Assembly (NCBI GenBank): GCA_037388705.1 | Contig: JARRJY010000010.1 | Span: forward strand, 1-24,607 | Reading direction: 5' to 3' | Origin: JARRJY01 sp037388705 | Lineage (GTDB): Bacteria; Pseudomonadota; Gammaproteobacteria; UBA6429; Thiohalophilaceae | Length of the DNA: 24,607 nucleotides | Shown here: positions 1 to 8,445 of the stretch, one piece after another | How positions within the stretch are numbered: the first letter of the stretch is position 1 | Layout of the letters: the number at the start of each line of letters is the position of its first letter | Position numbers and translations under genes: made by a program | Notes under the pieces: model-generated | What the model saw: only the letters and a program-made list of their open reading frames with translations | Database searches by the model: none | What the model was told of the DNA's origin: nothing

Positions 1-1026
1 AAAATCTATGCTGTGAATACTGCGTACCCATATGAATTCACCCTGGTTGTTAAGCATCCGGTAATCAAGGGTGTAATCTCCTGGCTGCTGGTTATGTTGC
101 AATATTGTTTTAATGACCCACTCATGCTCTTCGGGATGAATGTGATTTATCCAGAAACCGGGTTGTAGCCATTGTTCCACGGGATAACCCAGCAGTTCAT
201 GTCCACCTTCGCTGACATATATAAAGTCATTGGTATCGGGATCTACTTCAAGCAGTACAGCATTTACCCCATTAAGGAGCGTTTCCAGCCTGTTAGCTTC
301 CTTTTCAAGGGCAAGGCGTTCATCCTGTAAAGAAGACTGGGTTTTTTGTAAATGCTGGGCAAGTTTATTAATTGACTGGGCAACATCACTGATTTCATCA
401 TTACTATCAAGCTTGATTCTATGGTCAAGTTGACCTTGTTCAAGTGCGAGGGCTCCTTCTTCAAGAATGCGTAAATTACGTGTCAGGACGATACCCAGTA
501 ATATTGCGACACCAATGGAAAAGACAAGGCCAATAACAGCCAGGAGGGTATTTTGACGTGATGTTTTCGAGCCATATTGTTTAATCAGGGCAACAGAATA
601 ACCAATATGTAAATCACCTATCTTTTTCCCGTTGAATATGAGCTCATGTACGCTATCAAAAACATTATCACTTAATGCCTGTTTAAATGAGGTGTCGTGT
701 TGCTGGGGGAGACCAGCCAATGTTTTTTCCTGCCCACCCTGGTGGGCAAGCAATTTTTCGTTTCGATCATAGACAGACACGTATACAAGATTTTGGTTTT
801 TCTCAACGAGTGAAAGGATATTGTTGATAAGTGCCGGGTTGTGCGAAATCAGTCCTGGTTGTAATGAGACTGATAAAAGCTGGTTAGTTTCTCTAATATA
901 TTGTTCTATGATTGACTCATGGCTGGTATTTATCAGGCGTACACTATTTACAACAATAAGAAGAAGCATAAAGGCCTGAACTAGTACGACGCTCAGAATT
1001 ATTTTTACAGGTAATTTGATACGCAT
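1..1026 (-). CDS. Membrane sensor protein with HAMP and PAS domains, C-terminus cut by window edge
   Basis: The frame starts at ATG (base 1026) and stays open to base 1, giving 342 residues with no stop, so the output domain lies outside the window. One membrane helix at about residues 8-28 and a second at 161-181 enclose a periplasmic sensing domain of about 130 residues. A HAMP-like linker follows (about 181-235), then a helical stretch, then a PAS fold of the PAS_3 type from about 255 (motifs YVSEGGHELLGYP, WINHIHPEE, and EFIWVRS near the end). This layout is typical of histidine kinases and of GGDEF/EAL cyclic-di-GMP enzymes, and the visible part cannot separate them. The periplasmic domain is not a family I can name, so the ligand is unknown. 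The gene is separated from the upstream DUF4426 gene by 218 bases with two hairpins and is probably transcribed on its own. Confidence 0.85.
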   Translation of the reverse strand, partial: MRIKLPVKIILSVVLVQAFMLLLIVVNSVRLINTSHESIIEQYIRETNQLLSVSLQPGLISHNPALINNILSLVEKNQNLVYVSVYDRNEKLLAHQGGQEKTLAGLPQQHDTSFKQALSDNVFDSVHELIFNGKKIGDLHIGYSVALIKQYGSKTSRQNTLLAVIGLVFSIGVAILLGIVLTRNLRILEEGALALEQGQLDHRIKLDSNDEISDVAQSINKLAQHLQKTQSSLQDERLALEKEANRLETLLNGVNAVLLEVDPDTNDFIYVSEGGHELLGYPVEQWLQPGFWINHIHPEEHEWVIKTILQHNQQPGDYTLDYRMLNNQGEFIWVRSIHSIDF

Positions 1027-1077
1027 ATTTTGAATTCAGGTAATTCTGCAGCAAGAATGTTATAACAAAGAAAGAGA

Positions 1078-1103
1078 GTGACTGGAGAGAATAATCCAGT
1101 CAC
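1078..1103 (-). terminator. Hairpin, possible terminator after the DUF4426 gene
   Basis: A perfect 8-bp inverted repeat (GTGACTGG / CCAGTCAC) with a 10-base loop. On the minus strand it is followed by a pyrimidine-rich run (TCTCTTTCTTTG) rather than a clean T tract. It lies between the DUF4426 stop and the sensor start, where a terminator would fit. It could instead be a leader structure of the sensor mRNA. Confidence 0.4.
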
Positions 1104-1209
1104 CATTATTGTATTAAGTTGCTTGATTTTATTGAGGCAAGTACTGCTAACAGTGATTGTTCTTTTTTTGACATCCATGTCGACCATTAAATCCCATGTG
1201 TGCGAATGC

Positions 1210-1233
1210 CCGGCCTGATAAAAGGAGGGCCGG
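1210..1233. other. GC-rich inverted repeat downstream of the DUF4426 gene
   Basis: CCGGCC and GGCCGG form a 6-bp perfect stem around a 12-base loop, starting 11 bases past the DUF4426 stop codon. There is no T tract on the downstream side in either direction, so it is not a standard intrinsic terminator. It may stabilise the mRNA 3' end. Confidence 0.3.
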
Positions 1234-1244
1234 TAACAAAAAAG

Positions 1245-1697
1245 TTATTTAGTGAAAAACTGTTGCCTGAATTTAAGACTGTAAGATTTGTTTTCTCCGT
1301 CAGGTTTTATTTGTAATACAAAATCGACGACTTCCTGGTGAGTTACACTAAAATCATCAATGTAATATATGGCACTCCCTTCCTTGATTAAGTTGAAACT
1401 GAGGTTGCGGGTTTGTCCATTAAGATTTTTTGCGTAGCCGGTTACTTTTGCAGTTACAGGTTTACCGAGTGCTTTATTGGCCTCCGCTTTTCTCTGAATT
1501 GCGATGGTAACCATACCCCGATTTTTACTGCGTTTAATTTTATTTTCACTTGCTGTTTTTGGCTGGATAAAATCTGTTGTCAAAGCATTATAATTTACGA
1601 CATATTCTCCAAAGGCTTTCGAGCGTTCCGCCTGTGCCGGATTTATACTCAGAAATGTAACAACTAGTGGTATTACAAATATTTTTTTATTTATCAT
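1245..1697 (-). CDS. Secreted DUF4426 family protein
   Basis: 150 residues with a clear Sec signal peptide: the basic start MINKK, a hydrophobic core and a cut after AQA near residue 23. The mature part is a beta-rich domain of about 125 residues that I recognise as DUF4426, including GYAKNLNGQ and the DDFSVTHQE region. In Pseudomonas the DUF4426 gene also sits just downstream of metX-metW, which supports the call. The function is not known; it should act in the periplasm. The start is secured by a very strong Shine-Dalgarno (AAGGAG, 7-base spacer). It is 100 bases downstream of metW, so it may have its own promoter or be co-transcribed. Confidence 0.8.
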   Translation of the reverse strand: MINKKIFVIPLVVTFLSINPAQAERSKAFGEYVVNYNALTTDFIQPKTASENKIKRSKNRGMVTIAIQRKAEANKALGKPVTAKVTGYAKNLNGQTRNLSFNLIKEGSAIYYIDDFSVTHQEVVDFVLQIKPDGENKSYSLKFRQQFFTK

Positions 1698-1704
1698 TAT
1701 TCCA

Positions 1705-1715
1705 CTCCTTCCTCC
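1705..1715 (-). promoter_or_regulatory. Strong ribosome binding site of the DUF4426 gene
   Basis: On the minus strand GGAGG directly precedes AAGGAG, giving two overlapping Shine-Dalgarno matches with the nearer one 7 bases from the ATG. This is stronger than that of most genes in the window and suggests high translation of the small secreted protein. Confidence 0.65.
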
Positions 1716-1797
1716 TGACTACCTAGTTTAAATATAGACTAGATTTGATACGGAAGAATGTTATCGAGAGTAGAAAATAACACTACTAATAAAGGTA

Positions 1798-2409
1798 TTA
1801 TTTACGTCTTATCCGGTAAATAGCTACTTCACCCATCAGGTTAGGAAGCAGGCTCATCATCAGGCTGCTTTTATGGGTGTGATCTACAACTGTACGCTGA
1901 ATGATTTCAATACTTTTATCCTGGCAAAAGACTTCGAAATCCTTGAGTGTGCACAGGTGGATATTGGGCGTGTTATACCAGGTATTGGGTAAAGAACTGG
2001 TGACGGGCATACGGCCCAAAAATAAGTCCAGCCGACATCGCCAATGCCCGAAATTGGGGAAAGTAACAATGGCCTCACGACCCACGCGTAACATTTCTTC
2101 TATCACTTTATCCGGGTAGTGCATGGCCTGTAGAGCTTGTGTCATTACTACAAAATCAAACGAGTCTGCTTCAAAACCGTTGAGCCCGGCATCCAGGTCC
2201 GCCTGTATAACATTAAGTTGTCGTGAAACACAGGTAACGATATTGTTATCGTCAATTTCCAGCCCATAGCCCTTAACCTGTCGTGTATCACGTAAATGAA
2301 CAAGTAAATCACCGTCACCACACCCCAGGTCCAGTACTCGGCTATCAGGTACAATCCATTCCGATATCAGGCTCAGTTCCGGTCTTAACTGGGAGATATT
2401 CTGGCTCAT
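1798..2409 (-). CDS. metW: MetW, methionine biosynthesis methyltransferase-like protein
   Basis: 203 residues, the usual MetW length. The SAM-binding motif I is at residues 25-36 (VLDLGCGDGDLL), followed by an acidic strand end (GYGLEID) and the conserved MetW segment FPNFGHWRCRLDLFLGRMP. The protein is a class I methyltransferase fold that works with MetX in homoserine acylation in many proteobacteria; its exact chemistry is unsettled. Its ATG overlaps the metX TGA (ATGA), so the pair is translationally coupled. Confidence 0.93.
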   Translation of the reverse strand: MSQNISQLRPELSLISEWIVPDSRVLDLGCGDGDLLVHLRDTRQVKGYGLEIDDNNIVTCVSRQLNVIQADLDAGLNGFEADSFDFVVMTQALQAMHYPDKVIEEMLRVGREAIVTFPNFGHWRCRLDLFLGRMPVTSSLPNTWYNTPNIHLCTLKDFEVFCQDKSIEIIQRTVVDHTHKSSLMMSLLPNLMGEVAIYRIRRK

Positions 2410-3569
2410 CCCTGGTCACCCTGGCCGTTGCACTCGTCAGTGACATTATCCATATATGCCTTGAATACATTCATATAATGTTCAATAGGCATAAGAAAAG
2501 CGTCATGGCCCTGGTTGGCTTTAATTTCCGAATAGCTGACACTTTTCTGGCTATCCAGTAAGGACTTGACGATTTCGCGTGAACGCTCAGGTGAGAAACG
2601 CCAGTCCGAGGTGAACGATAAGACCAGGAACCGGCAGGTAGCTTTTTCCATCACTTTTGCCAGGTTGTCGTCATCGTCTTTCGCCGGATCAAAATAATCC
2701 AGTGCCTTGGTCATTAACAGGTAGGTATTTGCGTCAAATCGATCAACGAAAGACTGACCCTGGTAACGTAAATAACTCTCTACCTGAAAATCGACATCAA
2801 AACCGAAGTTTAGCTTGCCTTCCCTTAACTCACGGCCGAACTTGGCACGCATTGATTCATCTGAAAGATAAGTAATATGTCCCAGCATACGGGCCAGCCT
2901 CAGGCCGCGGCGCGGTACGGTATTGTGCTCGTAATAGTGCCCTTCATAAAACTCCGGATCAGACATAATGGCCTGACGGGCGACTTCATTGAAGGCAATA
3001 TTTTGCGCACTAAGCTTTGGGGCAGCCGCTATGACAACGCTGTGGCGAAGACGCTCAGGATAATCAATACTCCATTGCAATGCCTGCATGCCACCAAGGC
3101 TGCCTCCGATAACAGCGGCCCATTGTTCTATGCCCAGTTTGTCGGCCAGTAGTGCCTGGCTTTTGACCCAGTCTTTGACGGTAATTATGGGGAAATCCGG
3201 TCCAAAGGGTTTGCCTTTTTCTGGATTAATACTCATTGGGCCGGTAGTGCCTTTGCAGCCCCCCAGGTTATTTGGACTCACTACAAAAAAGCGATTGGTA
3301 TCGATAGGTTTGCCGGGGCCAATGCAGGATTCCCACCAGCCTGGCTTTTTGTCTTCCATGCTGTTATATCCGGCAGCATGGTGATCACCGCTTAAAGCAT
3401 GACAAATCAGGATAGCATTTGAACGATTAGCGTTTAACTCGCCGTAGGTTTCATACACCATGTCGAAACTGGATAACACCCTGCCACAATCAAGCGAAAG
3501 TGCCTGCTCAAAATGCTGAGTTTTCGGGGTAACCAGTCCAACTGAATCGACAGGAATTTGTTCGGGCAT
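2406..3569 (-). CDS. metX: MetX, homoserine O-acyltransferase (acetyl or succinyl)
   Basis: 387 residues, alpha/beta-hydrolase fold. The nucleophile is Ser157 in GGSLGGMQALQWS; the likely catalytic Asp322 (SFTSDWRFSP) and His355 (NQGHDAF) complete the triad. Other family marks are CHALSGDHHAAG and NNLGGCKGTTGP. It activates the hydroxyl of L-homoserine, the first committed step of methionine synthesis, in the cytoplasm. Family work has shown that many proteobacterial MetX proteins encoded with MetW use succinyl-CoA rather than acetyl-CoA; sequence reading alone does not decide it here, so the symbol is kept generic. The ATG at 3569 matches the family start, although no strong Shine-Dalgarno is visible. 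The 82 bases upstream hold a weak inverted repeat (GGGCA / TGCCC) with no T tract. Confidence 0.95.
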   Translation of the reverse strand: MPEQIPVDSVGLVTPKTQHFEQALSLDCGRVLSSFDMVYETYGELNANRSNAILICHALSGDHHAAGYNSMEDKKPGWWESCIGPGKPIDTNRFFVVSPNNLGGCKGTTGPMSINPEKGKPFGPDFPIITVKDWVKSQALLADKLGIEQWAAVIGGSLGGMQALQWSIDYPERLRHSVVIAAAPKLSAQNIAFNEVARQAIMSDPEFYEGHYYEHNTVPRRGLRLARMLGHITYLSDESMRAKFGRELREGKLNFGFDVDFQVESYLRYQGQSFVDRFDANTYLLMTKALDYFDPAKDDDDNLAKVMEKATCRFLVLSFTSDWRFSPERSREIVKSLLDSQKSVSYSEIKANQGHDAFLMPIEHYMNVFKAYMDNVTDECNGQGDQG

Positions 3570-3651
3570 TGATTTATCTATCGTGATTAATTCTTATAGG
3601 GCAAGTCTAAGTGCCTGCCCTGCAAGGTGCAACAATTATCAGATAGATATA

Positions 3652-5601
3652 TTAAGCGGCGTCGCTTTTCTGGTTGTTATCAATGAAATGCTCCAACGGG
3701 CGGTTAATGGTTTCCATCAGAGTATTAATATCAGACAGCTGGGTATTGAGTGAGCTTGTCATTTTCGCAAGGTCATCGATACGTGACTGTAAGGTATCAC
3801 GTGATTCATTGATCTTACGCAGACTTTCCAGGCGTTTTTCCATCTGGTGTTTATGTTCCTTGATACGCGCAACCAGCGGGTGTAAGGCCTGCTTACCCCA
3901 TGCCTCGGCTTCCTGCTGGGCCTGGAAGAAGGTGTTGCGTGCATGACTTACCATCGAGATAAAGAATTTTTTCACCACGAAAGCCTGCTCGGTCATGGTG
4001 GTTACCGGGCTTTTACGGTAGGCCTCGGCCTCATGATACAGACGCTCCATCTCACGTTTGTATTTACCAATGCTGAACATTTTGGGTTTGACTTCTGCCA
4101 GACCATGCTCCTGGTGGAACTGTTTGTAAATGGTCTGGATAAGAGTGTTGACCTGGTTTGTTTGTTCAGTCGCCGTGTTAATGGTTTCTGAGATCATATC
4201 AAAAAATTCTTTCATGGCTTTTTTCAGGCCACCTGTTGTCCAGGTAGAAGTCATATCCTTACGGGTTTTTGCCATGAGTTCATCGAGTCGCTTGAGACTT
4301 AAGGTGCCGAGTAAAGCGCTATGCTTGTCGGTAAACATTTTCTTATTGCTCTGAAAGCTTTCCACGCTTTTGTGGTAAATAGTCTGTTCTTCGCGGGTCT
4401 TTTTCATCAGGTGGCCAATCACATCTTCATTTTTACCACTTAAACCCTGGAGTTCTTTCAGTTGCTTGTTAGCATCCTGCAATCTTGAAGCAAGCAGGTC
4501 ATGAGATTCCTTCGCCATACCGCCAATTTCATTTACGATGCTGTCGCGCACGATGGTTTGTTTTTGTGGCAGGATGTCTCTGGAGAAAATACTTTCCAGC
4601 GCAAGAATATTACTTTTTTCCAGTAGTTCATTATCATGGCGGATTTTCGCCAGCAGGCCTTTTTGAGCAGAAACCGGGAAGACATTATCGTCTTTCAGTT
4701 CAAGCATCCTGGCGGCTGTTGCGCATTGTGTATTGATGCTCTTTTGTACATCGGCATCCGCTTTTAGTTCATCCCACAAGGTATCCACCTTGTTCAGTAC
4801 CACGATTCGGCCATGATTGGGATCGCTTCCAAGGGGATTAACATAGGTATTCCACATCTCTAGGTCTGATTTAGTTACCCCGGTATCAGCGGCCATTACG
4901 AAAACCACCGCCTGCGCATTGGGCAACATGTTGATGGTTAACTCGGGCTCATTACCCAGTGCATTAAGTCCAGGGGTATCAAGAATAGTCAGGCCTTCTT
5001 TAAGCAGCGGATGCGGAAAACTGATCAAGGCATGCCGCCACATGGGTATTTCAACCATGCCTTCGGTTTCAGGATTATGGGGATCCTGTAAGCCCAGTTT
5101 CTTGGCAATTTCCGCGGGCACTTTCTTGGTTTTGATTACTTCCTGGAAAGATTCCGCCATTTTCTCCGAAGAATTGGTATCGAGTTCAATGGTGGTCCAG
5201 TTAATCGGTTCTTTTTTCAGTTCCTGGATACCTTTATCTTCCAGGCGTGTTTCAATTGGTAACAGGCGGATATAGCTTTTCTGGGTATTCTGATCAAAAA
5301 ACAGTTCGGTCGGGCACATGGTGGTACGACCCGCTTCTGAAGGAAGCAAACGGCGATCGTATTCAGAAAAGAAGATCGCGTTTATCAGTTCAGTTTTGCC
5401 ACGGGCAAATTCGGCAACAAAAGCTATGGTCAGCTGGTCCGATTTGAGTGATTCGATGATCTCAAAAATACGCAGCTCTACTTCAGCCGAGCTCATTTTA
5501 TTAGCTTCCAGCCAGTTCTGGTATTTCATCACGGCAGCTGTTAATTCATTTTTCCAGCGGCCATAAGCCTGCATCTGATCAGTAAAACGGTCTGTTGCCA
5601 T
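3652..5601 (-). CDS. Dynamin-family large GTPase
   Basis: 649 residues. The GTPase domain occupies about 55-320: a variant P-loop AEFARGKT (63-70, Ala in place of the first Gly of GxxxxGKS/T), switch I around GRTTMCPTEL (91-100), G3 DTPG (208-211), G4 NKVD (270-273) and a G5-like SAQKG (311-315). The rest is mostly long charged helices with heptad character, ending in a coiled coil at about 580-640, as expected for the stalk of a bacterial dynamin-like protein. No obvious membrane helix is seen, so membrane contact, if any, would be peripheral. Bacterial dynamins remodel or protect membranes, but the role of this one is unknown. It lies between metX and yggU on the same strand with a 206-base AT-rich upstream gap, so it probably has its own promoter. 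The ATG lacks a good Shine-Dalgarno; Met10 is a possible alternative start. Confidence 0.8.
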   Translation of the reverse strand: MATDRFTDQMQAYGRWKNELTAAVMKYQNWLEANKMSSAEVELRIFEIIESLKSDQLTIAFVAEFARGKTELINAIFFSEYDRRLLPSEAGRTTMCPTELFFDQNTQKSYIRLLPIETRLEDKGIQELKKEPINWTTIELDTNSSEKMAESFQEVIKTKKVPAEIAKKLGLQDPHNPETEGMVEIPMWRHALISFPHPLLKEGLTILDTPGLNALGNEPELTINMLPNAQAVVFVMAADTGVTKSDLEMWNTYVNPLGSDPNHGRIVVLNKVDTLWDELKADADVQKSINTQCATAARMLELKDDNVFPVSAQKGLLAKIRHDNELLEKSNILALESIFSRDILPQKQTIVRDSIVNEIGGMAKESHDLLASRLQDANKQLKELQGLSGKNEDVIGHLMKKTREEQTIYHKSVESFQSNKKMFTDKHSALLGTLSLKRLDELMAKTRKDMTSTWTTGGLKKAMKEFFDMISETINTATEQTNQVNTLIQTIYKQFHQEHGLAEVKPKMFSIGKYKREMERLYHEAEAYRKSPVTTMTEQAFVVKKFFISMVSHARNTFFQAQQEAEAWGKQALHPLVARIKEHKHQMEKRLESLRKINESRDTLQSRIDDLAKMTSSLNTQLSDINTLMETINRPLEHFIDNNQKSDAA

Positions 5602-5807
5602 GGAGATAATAAACCTGTTTCTCGTGAATAATTCTTAATATTTTGATTTATATAGCATAAATGACTTGATTGATGAAGAAGTGATTATAAGTCACTAATT
5701 TTTCAACGGTCTTCTATGCCACTAAGGTACTTTAATTTATAACGGCAGATAGACAAATAAATTTAGAAGTATTCGTTGCTCTTCACAGAAAATTTGCGAA
5801 TCAGGTC

Positions 5808-6107
5808 TCACTTTTCTGTCGATAAAATCTCCGGCAATCTGCCTGGTTGCTTAATGACAAATCGCTTATTTCGGCTGGTTTCACCCTTTAACAGTATGAC
5901 GCTGGATGCTGGCACGGAGAAGGTTTTAGCCAGGAATTTCTGTAAGTGCTTATTTGCCTTGCCATCCACCGGGGGTGCGCATACCCGGATTTTCAGGCTG
6001 CCATCATATGGCCCTACAATTTCATCTTTACTGGCGCGGGGTTGAAGATAGACCTGTAACAACAGGTCATCTCCTTGCCACTGGAAAAAGTTGCCTTGTT
6101 CACTCAC
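5808..6107 (-). CDS. yggU: YggU / DUF167 family protein
   Basis: 99 residues with the DUF167 signature: LQVYLQPRASKDEIVGPYDG, then LKIRVCAPPVDGKANKHLQKFLAKTF and a final VILLKGETSRNKRFVI. It is a small alpha/beta cytoplasmic protein of unknown function that is very widely conserved, often after yggT, as here. The start codon is GTG (base 6107), 6 bases after the yggT stop, so translation is probably coupled. It ends the yggS-proC-yggT-yggU run. Confidence 0.9.
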   Translation of the reverse strand: MSEQGNFFQWQGDDLLLQVYLQPRASKDEIVGPYDGSLKIRVCAPPVDGKANKHLQKFLAKTFSVPASSVILLKGETSRNKRFVIKQPGRLPEILSTEK

Positions 6108-6113
6108 ACCTGT

Positions 6114-6713
6114 TCAGAGGCCCAGAATAGCTCGTCCCGGGTAGGCCATATTTTTCCCCCAGTCCAGCAGAGGTTGGACAAGTAGCAGCTTGAGCAGGTA
6201 GATGCCGATTATGGCTGCCAGTGGGGAAAGGTCCATGCCGGAGACGGGTGGAATAATTTTTCTGAACGGATCAAGAACCGGGTCAGTTAACTGGTGTAAC
6301 AACGAAGAAACAGGATTATAGGTGCCAGGATTAACCCAGCTGATAATCGCCTGGATGATAATGGCAAACAGGAACACGTTCACCATCAGTGCAATCAGTT
6401 CTGCTATGGCCAGAATCGGTAACCCAAGCAGTTCAGTAGAAGGATAACGTGGGAAAACACCCAGCAGCAGTATTTCGATTATTTTGAGTACCAGCAGTAA
6501 CACCACAGATGCCATATCGATACCGGCTACACCGGGAATAAAACGACGCAAAGGTTTTAGCGGTGGATTGGTTACTTTAACCAGGAATTGTGACAGCGGG
6601 TTATAAAAGTCTGCCCGAACTATCTGCAGTAATAACCGCAACATTATTACCAACAGGTAGAGCCCAAACAGGGTCTGCACCAGAAATACGCCAGCATTGC
6701 TTACATAGTTCAT
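6114..6713 (-). CDS. yggT: YggT family membrane protein with two YGGT repeats
   Basis: 199 residues with two tandem YGGT domains. The first has LLLQIVRADFYNPLSQFLV followed by TNPPLKPLRRFIP; the second has AIISWVNPGTYNPVSSLLH followed by TDPVLDPFRKIIP. Each repeat carries two hydrophobic helices, giving about four to five membrane spans in the inner membrane. Family members are small integral membrane proteins linked by some studies to osmotic tolerance and, in plastids, to complex assembly; the role here is not known. A good Shine-Dalgarno (AAGGA, 7-base spacer) supports the ATG. It is 31 bases after proC. Confidence 0.92.
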   Translation of the reverse strand: MNYVSNAGVFLVQTLFGLYLLVIMLRLLLQIVRADFYNPLSQFLVKVTNPPLKPLRRFIPGVAGIDMASVVLLLVLKIIEILLLGVFPRYPSTELLGLPILAIAELIALMVNVFLFAIIIQAIISWVNPGTYNPVSSLLHQLTDPVLDPFRKIIPPVSGMDLSPLAAIIGIYLLKLLLVQPLLDWGKNMAYPGRAILGL

Positions 6714-6744
6714 GATTTATTCCTTGGACACATCCTTTACTTGA

Positions 6745-7566
6745 TTATTTTCCCAGCTCATCAGCCAGCTCAATGGCACGGTCACGAGCGGCTGTCATGG
6801 CCTTGCTGAAAATGGCTTTTAACTCTGACTCGGCAAACACCCGTAATGCCTGCTCAGTGGTACCACCGGGTGAGGTAACGCGTTCGCGTAAAGTTGCCGG
6901 AGCCTCTTCGATTTCCAGTGCCAGCCTGGCGGCACCAAAGGCAGTCTGGATAGCCAGTAACCTGGCATTTTCAGCTGTCAGCCCCAGTTCAATGCCTGCC
7001 TGTTCCATGGCTTCCATGACCAGAAATATGTATGCCGGGCCACTACCGGACAGGGCAGTTACGGCATCCATTTGTGATTCTTTATCAACCCACAAGGCAA
7101 GTCCCACGGCACGTAAAATCGACTCGGCAGATTGTTTTTGTTCATCGCTACAATAATTATTTGCATACAGGGCAGTGGCGCCGGTTTGTACCAGTGCCGG
7201 CGTGTTTGGCATGGCACGTACGATAGCAATATCGTGTCCTACCCATCCCTGAATAGATTCAGCCCTGATACCTGCAGCAATGGTAATGAGGAGTGGTTTT
7301 TTATCTGCTCCAATGGAGACTGCAGAAACTACATCCTTCATTACCTGGGGTTTAACGGCCAGCACGATAATGTCACAGTTATCTACCAGCTCCTGGTTGG
7401 AGCTACAGGCGTGAATGCCAAAATCACTGTGAAGTTTCTGCAGTGATTCAGCGTTGACATCTGAAACATAGAGAGATGTTGGACTGACTCCGCTGTTGGC
7501 CAGTCCGCCGATAAGGCTGCGGGCCATGTTACCGCCGCCAATAAAACCAATATTCATATTTAGCAT
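6745..7566 (-). CDS. proC: Pyrroline-5-carboxylate reductase
   Basis: 273 residues, normal family length. The N-terminal Rossmann motif is GFIGGGNMA, followed by VLAVKPQ and VRAMPNTPALV, and the C-terminal P5CR signature region runs from ALSGSGPAYIF to the SPGGTTEQAL segment. It reduces 1-pyrroline-5-carboxylate to L-proline with NAD(P)H in the cytoplasm, the last step of proline synthesis. It follows yggS by 44 bases. Met4 (base 7557) gives the more usual start of the family; neither start has a strong Shine-Dalgarno, so the N-terminus may be three residues shorter. Confidence 0.96.
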   Translation of the reverse strand: MLNMNIGFIGGGNMARSLIGGLANSGVSPTSLYVSDVNAESLQKLHSDFGIHACSSNQELVDNCDIIVLAVKPQVMKDVVSAVSIGADKKPLLITIAAGIRAESIQGWVGHDIAIVRAMPNTPALVQTGATALYANNYCSDEQKQSAESILRAVGLALWVDKESQMDAVTALSGSGPAYIFLVMEAMEQAGIELGLTAENARLLAIQTAFGAARLALEIEEAPATLRERVTSPGGTTEQALRVFAESELKAIFSKAMTAARDRAIELADELGK

Positions 7567-7610
7567 AACGCTTACGTTACCGGATTAGTGATACAGGTGA
7601 CAAGCATTGC

Positions 7611-8324
7611 CTAGTCAGCAGGCTTTTTATACTGGCGTGGTCCAAAAATAGCAGTGCCAATCCTGACCATGGTTGAACCTTCGGCAATTGCGGCTTCCAG
7701 GTCATTGGTCATTCCCATGGATAACGTATCCACGCTAATACCTGTTTGCTGTAGTTGCTCATAAATTGTTCTGACTCGAGCAAAAGCATCACGTTGGGAG
7801 GTAAAATCGGTGGTTGCAGTTGGGATGGCCATTAACCCTTTTAACTGCAGATTGGGCAGTTTCTGTATTTCCTTTGCCAGTGGTAGAACTCCCCCAGGGG
7901 AAACACCAGATTTACTGGCTTCCTTATCAATATTTACCTGGATGCAAACACGTAAAGGAGGGAGTTCTGCCGGGCGCTGCTCACTGAGGCGGCGCGCGAT
8001 TTTCAGCCTGTCAATGCTATGCACCCAGGCAAAGTGACGGGCAATATCCTTCGTTTTATTGGACTGGATAGGGCCAATGAAATGCCAATGGATATCATAA
8101 TCAGCCAGTTGCCGGATTTTTTCTAGTGCTTCCTGCAGGTAGTTTTCTCCAAAAGCTGTTTGTCCTGTCTGGTAAACCGCGAGAATGTCCTCTGCGGGGC
8201 GAGTTTTGCTCACTGCCAGCAGATGAACTGAACCGGCCTCACGCCCGAAGCGTTTTTCCGCCTGGAAAATTTGCTGCTGGACGGCCTGTAATCGTTGTTG
8301 AATACTCAATGTGACGGCTTTCAT
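7611..8324 (-). CDS. yggS: YggS / PLPBP family pyridoxal-phosphate homeostasis protein
   Basis: 237 residues, single-domain alanine-racemase-like TIM barrel. Lys40 in LLAVSKTRP is the expected PLP Schiff-base residue. Other family marks are FGENYLQEA, WHFIGPIQSNK, SMGMTNDLEAAI and VRIGTAIFG. The family binds PLP without a known catalytic reaction and keeps PLP, amino acid and keto acid pools in balance. It is the first gene of the yggS-proC-yggT-yggU run and diverges from pilT across a 121-base spacer. Confidence 0.95.
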   Translation of the reverse strand: MKAVTLSIQQRLQAVQQQIFQAEKRFGREAGSVHLLAVSKTRPAEDILAVYQTGQTAFGENYLQEALEKIRQLADYDIHWHFIGPIQSNKTKDIARHFAWVHSIDRLKIARRLSEQRPAELPPLRVCIQVNIDKEASKSGVSPGGVLPLAKEIQKLPNLQLKGLMAIPTATTDFTSQRDAFARVRTIYEQLQQTGISVDTLSMGMTNDLEAAIAEGSTMVRIGTAIFGPRQYKKPAD

Positions 8325-8445
8325 GTTGCTAAAATTTTACGTGAATTGTACTTTAGAAAATACAGGAAGTTACCGATAACCTACGTGTGGTTGGAATAAC
8401 CCGAGAATAACAAAACGATCTAATCTGGCTGGAATACTATCACCT
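8325..8445. promoter_or_regulatory. Divergent promoter region between yggS and pilT
   Basis: The 121 bases separate two divergently read genes, so promoters for both are expected here. I see only weak matches to sigma70 elements in each direction and no sigma54 (GG-N10-GC) pattern. No inverted repeat stands out. The call rests on position alone. Confidence 0.4.

Noticed and set aside
1005..1187. 60-codon minus-strand frame upstream of the sensor gene
   Set aside because: It overlaps the true sensor start in another frame and crosses the 1078-1103 hairpin; no domain, signal peptide or ribosome binding site supports it.
5776..6045. 89-codon plus-strand frame over yggU
   Set aside because: It is antisense to the clearly identified DUF167 protein and has no family match.
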